Shown here one piece after another: positions 59,417 to 64,000 of a DNA stretch of 64,000 nucleotides; the first letter of the stretch is position 1, and each line of letters begins with the position of its first letter. Source of the DNA: Euclidia mi. Its lineage: Eukaryota; Arthropoda; Insecta; Lepidoptera; Erebidae. The DNA lies in contig OX123186.2 of NCBI GenBank assembly GCA_944739405.2, forward strand, positions 36,193,551-36,257,550, read 5' to 3'. The notes under the pieces were generated by a model. The model made no database searches and was not told the DNA's origin. It worked only from the letters and a program-made list of their open reading frames with translations. Both the position numbers and the translations under genes were made by a program.

Positions 59417-59612
59417 GACTGCACGGTTGGCGTAGTGGTTTAAGCGGCCGCCTCGCTCCTTGACACTGTGCTGTGAGTTGTGGGTTCGATCCCCACACGA
59501 GACAACACTTTGTGTGATCCACAAATTGTTGTTTCGAGTCTGGGTGTTCATTGTGTCTGTTAGTTGACACAGGATTTAGTCCTAGTGCGGGAGTTGTCTT
59601 TAAAAAAAAAAA
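59417..59612 (+). mobile_element. tRNA-derived SINE with poly-A tail (third family)
   Basis: Head gactgcacggttggcgtagt, then a B-box ggttcgatccc at 59483-59493, body tccacaaattgttgtttcga, gtctgggtgttcattgtgtc and gacacaggatttagtcctag, ending in 11 A residues at 59602-59612. Unlike the other SINEs here it has a poly-A tail and so probably uses another LINE partner. The word gatccacaaattg occurs both just before the head (59397) and inside the body (59516). Minus-strand frames over it are incidental. Confidence 0.85.
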
Positions 59613-59876
59613 CAAACGTGCAAAGCTAATTTATCATATAAATATGTCTCTTTGTACAAACAGGCACAAAACAGACACGACCCGACCATGCAGTCAAGCC
59701 AGAGTGTTTCGCAAACATATATTTACTATTTATCATAGACTTCATACTTTAAATGCTCAGCTAGACATAATATATCTAGAATGTTCTAGCCAACCTGTCA
59801 TGTTTAACTTGAATATCGTCGAGATATGCACGAAAAGCTTTCATCGCGTCAACGGTACGAATAAGTGGACTCACTT

Positions 59877-59912
59877 ATCTTCAATGAAATATGACTATAT
59901 TTCATTGAAGAT
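59877..59912. repeat. perfect 16-bp hairpin with GACT loop
   Basis: atcttcaatgaaatat, gact, atatttcattgaagat. No mismatch. Confidence 0.96.
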
Positions 59913-60345
59913 TACAATGGATGATTTAAAGTTTTCGTACAGGAAATGGATGGGTTGCTCCGACTCAGTGATTATACTTTGAAACTAATAAAGTGGCTAA
60001 TTAAAGATTTTAAAGATAATGTATGATCATAAATCAGGGGTAACCGAAGCTTAGGCCAGCAATATGCTAGGAACTGCTCTTAATTGTAAAACGTAACAGA
60101 AACAGTACTAATCGAGTTTAGAGAGTTAATGATAAGTTTATTTTCACAGCGGGTCTTGGTTTACGCCCCAAAATAACCTAGACTTATAAAACGTTTTACA
60201 CGAAGTAACTATTTAGTAATCTGTGGTTTTGGTTGTAGTTTTTCAATAAAAGTCAAGGTACTTATTTATCTTCACTTTGAAATTAAAACAGTAATTTCTC
60301 CTCAAAAAAAGGAACATTAAGACAAATCACGTGTTTTTTGTTTCA

Positions 60346-60600
60346 GTAAAATCTTTGACTTCGTACAACAAAAGCGTCATTGACAATGGAAGGCAAAGGA
60401 GTAACTTTATAACGAGAAATAAAGTTGGAAGTGAGCTGTTACCCTGGGACAATGTACTAGATTTTAAGGTACCGTGGCAAAGAATTTCCTTCCACTGCCG
60501 GTACATCAGACAGGATCGTAAAGACTCAGCTGCAAATGAAAATTTCTATGCGGACACCGAACTGTTCCTGATTAAAAATTCTAATATCACGTTAAACTAG
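60346..60600 (+). other. candidate terminal exon (low confidence)
   Basis: A splice-acceptor-like gttttttgtttcag ends at 60345. The sequence is then open for about 84 codons (reading KSLTSYNKSVIDNGRQRSN near its start and FYADTELFLIKNSNITLN at its end) to TAG at 60598-60600, with an AATAAA at 60644-60649. Acceptor, stop and poly-A signal spacing suit a last exon. I recognise no protein family, and frames of this length occur by chance in the window, so a host gene is only a possibility. Confidence 0.25.
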
Positions 60601-62526
60601 GTTACTCTCAAAGGCTTCAAATTCTACGATACCATACAAATCGAATAAAGAATTCTACGAACGCTTGAATTAAATGTTACACTTTTCTATCTTGAGAGAA
60701 ATCCAATGCGCAGTCGCCAAGGTAATAGATGCATGGAGACTGGGGAGCGATTTATTTATATTAACTGGTACTTCCGTTCCCTTGGGTCCGATCTTTTTGG
60801 TTTAAAATGCGATGACCTTTTTTAAGGTGGCGAAGTAAACTGACTTCAAGCAAAACAGCTATTTCTTGAATTTAATGATGGCATTCTATAGACTTCCATT
60901 TTTGTAGATGGAATGCAATTATTATAAACATTTATGTAATTATGTTAATATTAATAACGTTACTGAGAATGAGAGTAACGCAAACCAAAAGTTTTCTTTC
61001 ATTTTTACTCTAATTGATAGTAAATGGCACAAAGGAAACCGTTTTTATATTACAAGTCTTATAATAATCAAACTCATCGTCTATTTTAAGTGAGTCGAGT
61101 CTAGGACAATTTCACGTTTGTAACAAAAGTAACTTCACAAATGATCATGACGAAAGTAAATATTGAGTTTTGAAGTTGAGTTTCCTGCTTCTTTGATAAT
61201 AAATCGTAAAATATTCCACTTTTAACCATAACTATCCTATATAACAAGAACGTTAAACAAATTCACAACCTAATTCGAGATAACAATTACATATAAAGCT
61301 GTCGTATTTGACTGACAGGTATTCCAGTCTTTACTACTAGCAAATTCCGCTACAGGTAGACACAAATAAGCCACACACATACCTGAAACTCGGTTAGTCA
61401 TAGCTATTTGCAGACGTTCGCAACCCACTGAGCCGGGCGCTGAAATTTGTGGTCTGCCTCTAATAAGTGCATGGTTAACTCTGTATGGATTTCTAATCAG
61501 GGTTGTGTCAGTGTATTGGTTTGATATAGAATTGTACCTTAATTGTTTACGGAAGATTGAATAGTCTGGTAATTTAATTATTTGACAAATGAGATGAATG
61601 AGGCGTAGTATATGTGATTGTTATCCTTGATTTCGTTTGATGTTTTTACAAAGGGACCTCAGTTTTCCAATGGTATGCCAAAATTGCAGACCACCAAATA
61701 TAATTTATATTTAAGAAACCTATGAGAAATAAAAACGCGGGTTCTTTTATTTCTACTTTGAGGAATATAAACTTCTAAAGAAATCCCATTAAACGGTACA
61801 ATCCCTGCTTACTAACCAATCACGAATTGAGACTATTTCTTGTAAGTAAAATGCGAAACGCTTTAATTAGTATCTTAATTTTACGCGAAGTGTGGTGCGT
61901 GTAGTTTTATAGCGATGGCTGGTTATTTATAAACTTTGAACTATAACTTAAATAAATTCTCTACTCTTGGCACAATTTAGAGCAATGGTCAATAAACTGT
62001 AACGAACACTTCATGACCAGAACGAGCCTGAAAGGATTATAGTTGAAAATTTTTCTTACAGAAATGAAATACAATTTTCAACTCTGTCAAGTATTTTATA
62101 ATCCGTTGAAGTTGAGGTTACTCGAGAGATATTTCCCTCTTGCCTCGTCCGTCTTTTCTAAGAGTTGAGAAACTTTATTATGAATTTAGTTTGGTCTGTT
62201 CCCATTGCATCAGTGGTCGGGATAGAGAGCTCTTACTCCCTGAGGTTCTAGTTAAAATAAATAGTTTGTTGATTGTATTTGTTTGCTAACTTGTGGAGCA
62301 AATCATATGTTAGGTATAATGTCGCTAGAACTCTGAATAGCGCATTGTTATATAATTTTATTTGTTTGTGGATTGGTTTGTTTCTTTTATTCTGTTTTGG
62401 TGGCTTTTGAGCTAAACATTTTTAATAGGATATAAGTAAAAAATTGCAATTTGAAAGGTTTTATGAGACTTCCAGATTCAACACTATACTAAAAATAGTG
62501 TCCTTGTTCATAAGTATTTGTAAATA

Positions 62527-62554
62527 TTTTGTATCAAATGGCTTTGATACAAAA
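62527..62554. repeat. perfect 12-bp hairpin with TGGC loop
   Basis: ttttgtatcaaa, tggc, tttgatacaaaa. It lies 22 bases before the 21-bp hairpin at 62577. Confidence 0.94.
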
Positions 62555-62576
62555 TGTATCCAACTCGGTCGCTCTC

Positions 62577-62622
62577 GGACAATATTTTATTTCTTGAGCT
62601 ATCAAGAAATAAAATATTGTCC
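62577..62622. repeat. perfect 21-bp hairpin with GCTA loop
   Basis: Left arm 62577-62597 begins ggacaatattttatttctt; the right arm 62602-62622 is its exact complement; the loop is gcta. Confidence 0.97.
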
Positions 62623-63247
62623 AAAAGGACAATGGCAGATCTCCATACATCAAAATGTCTGAAATTAAATTGAAGCGTACAGTAATCAAAAATATATAAA
62701 AAAATTGGCGTAAGTAACAGAGTCTATAAATGATTCTATTTTCACTCAGGAAAGGTGGAAAAAGAAGATATCGGTGTTTGAATTTTTATTTAAGAATGAA
62801 CAATGTAGGTAAAAGGCAAGTTATAGTATGAAAGTTAAACAGTGTAGGTAGGTACAGTCGCGGTTTGAAAGTGTTTGCCACCTTAAGGCTTATAATTGCA
62901 TGAACACATCAGTGACACAAGGACGACGATATTGTACTAGGCAACCAATCTGTGATAACATGCGTTGCGTAGCAACTGGTGTCAATAACGATTTATTATT
63001 CCACATTTATAACATACGTTAATTTAATTACAAGCGTGATATTTACACTGAAACTAAAATATTTGTAGTCTTCAAATAATGTAATTTTAAACTTGTTATT
63101 TACGATTTTGGTATTTGTAATTAATAAGTTTATCAAATGACTTTTACATTGACAGATTATAATGAAAGGGATGGCGAAAACACGACATCCTGAATATAAA
63201 ACCTTTTTGATAAAAGTATAATATTTATATCGTCTAGTCTAGCGTAA

Positions 63248-63690
63248 GACTGCCTCGTTGGTCTGGCGGTAGTGTATACGACAGCTGATCATGAGGTCTC
63301 GGGTTCGATTCGCGGGTCAGGCTCGGAAAATTTTGCTAAGGTTTTCTGTTAAGAATTTCTTAGTGAGAAATTATTAGGAATTTCTGTCAAGAAATTCTTA
63401 ATAATTAGCCCGAAGTTGGCGGTGTTTCACCCCCGTGCATCAGAAAGCACGTTAAGCAGTCCCGGCTGTCATGATCCATGGCAGTCATTAGTGAGAAGTC
63501 AGTGCCCTCAAATATACCTACTGACTACTACTGGTCTAACCTTAGAATGATGTTAGATGGCAGTCGCTCCGTGTAAAAACTGATATTCAGTCAAATCTCG
63601 GTAGAGCAGTAATAGCAGGCCGTGGGCTCCGAAGCGCAAGCTTGGGATGCAACTAAGATAATGCTAGGGCGATGATGATGATGATATCGT
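63248..63690 (+). mobile_element. chimeric SINE: family-1 head, family-2 body, (gat)n tail
   Basis: The head gactgcctcgttggtctggc with ggttcgattcg (63302-63312) matches 57488 and 42514. The body, with cagtcgctccgtgtaaaaac, tgatattcagtcaaatc and an end at gggcgatgatgatgatga, matches the family-2 SINEs. Flanks share atcgtctag (left atcgtctagtctagcg near 63229, right atcgtctagcggtctagcg near 63686), a target duplication with a 2-base indel. A 13-bp inverted pair ttaagaatttctt/aagaaattcttaa sits in the body (63350-63411). Confidence 0.8.
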
Positions 63691-63704
63691 CTAGCGGTCT
63701 AGCG

Positions 63705-64000
63705 AAAATCAGGGCGCGGTCAGACTGTGAGCTATAATGATAGTGGATGGTATGCTAATCACGTTAAAGCGCATGCTGATGACATAAGAGAGTTTTTTCT
63801 TTTTAGATAGTGTGCGCCCTTAACCAGGCGTATTGTGCTTTATAAAAAATTGGCAGAAATAATCAAACATAAATTCAACACATATTTTTTAGTTAATAAA
63901 AGTTTTAATAACGAATATAGCCTTTAATTTTGGACCATTTTCCTTATTTGCGTGGCGGTTAGTATCCGCCGACGCGCGACGTCCTGAATCGCTCCTGTGA
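63705..64000. other. window end, no feature seen
   Basis: About 300 bases without a supported feature; a GC-rich ccgccgacgcgcgacgtcc lies just before the edge. Confidence 0.5.

Larger units (their letters stand above)
59613..63247. other. mostly unique AT-rich DNA with hairpins and two weak exon candidates
   Basis: No transposon was recognised. The hairpins at 59877, 62527 and 62577 and the candidate exon at 60346 are listed separately. On the minus strand 61401-61383 reads ATG then TNRVS into cag|gtatgt, a possible first coding exon with a consensus donor, unsupported otherwise. Confidence 0.4.

Noticed and set aside
59417..59500. Possible tRNA gene
   Set aside because: The tRNA-like part continues into a SINE body and poly-A tail, and the acceptor stem does not pair.

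Overview
The window looks like lepidopteran (moth or butterfly) nuclear DNA. It is AT-rich, has no convincing intact host gene, and is full of repeats typical of that order: tRNA-headed SINEs whose 3' ends read ctctgcctaccccttcgggg or finish in (gat)n, LINE 3' ends carrying catcccatgggtgtcgtaag, a Helitron helicase with a CTAG-T type 3' end, and many MITEs. The order is inferred from repeat style; no host gene confirms it. Almost every long reading frame is either part of a decayed transposon protein or chance.

Largest structure: two diverged copies of one mostly non-coding segment of about 8 kb lie in the same orientation. Unit 1 is about 8850-22600 and unit 2 about 27915-50470. By eye the shared sequence differs by a few percent. 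Each copy has been expanded by its own insertions while the other keeps an empty site. Unit 1 alone carries a 2.7-kb tandem-repeat element (9768-12428) with a nested retroposon, a LINE with a restriction-enzyme-like endonuclease (13216-15668), a SINE tail (17545-17686), a Mutator-like MITE (20001-20675) and a LINE 3' end (20813-21060). Unit 2 alone carries a Jockey-type LINE (28573-30022), a LINE 3' end (30093-30320), a composite block of about 10 kb (31890-42078), a SINE (42514-42765), an RTE-type LINE (43274-45200), an (AT)n expansion (46416-46472) and a SINE (48655-49031). Genuine duplication and two haplotypes placed in tandem by the assembler are both possible.

The composite block of unit 2 (31890-42078) holds a 715-bp element with 150-bp inverted ends around a PIF1-type helicase fragment (33074-33788), tandem repeats (33960-34640), a 3.76-kb TTAA-flanked segment (35162-38922) that contains a SINE, and a decayed Helitron helicase (39125-42078). 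That helicase is split by a 645-bp P-element-like transposon with an 8-bp target duplication and a THAP-type zinc-finger start.

Outside the units: 3342-4250 is a PIF/Harbinger-like MITE with a truncated second copy at 24389; 6383-7441 is a TTAA-flanked MITE holding three 200-bp tandem repeats; 8016-8780 is another inverted-repeat element; 26261-27014 is a Tc1/mariner-like MITE; 50527-51156 is a pair of abutting MITEs. From 51.2 kb to the end the DNA is mostly unique, with a few SINEs and several perfect inverted repeats with 4-nt loops. Three weak exon candidates (27190, 60346, 61383) are given with low confidence.
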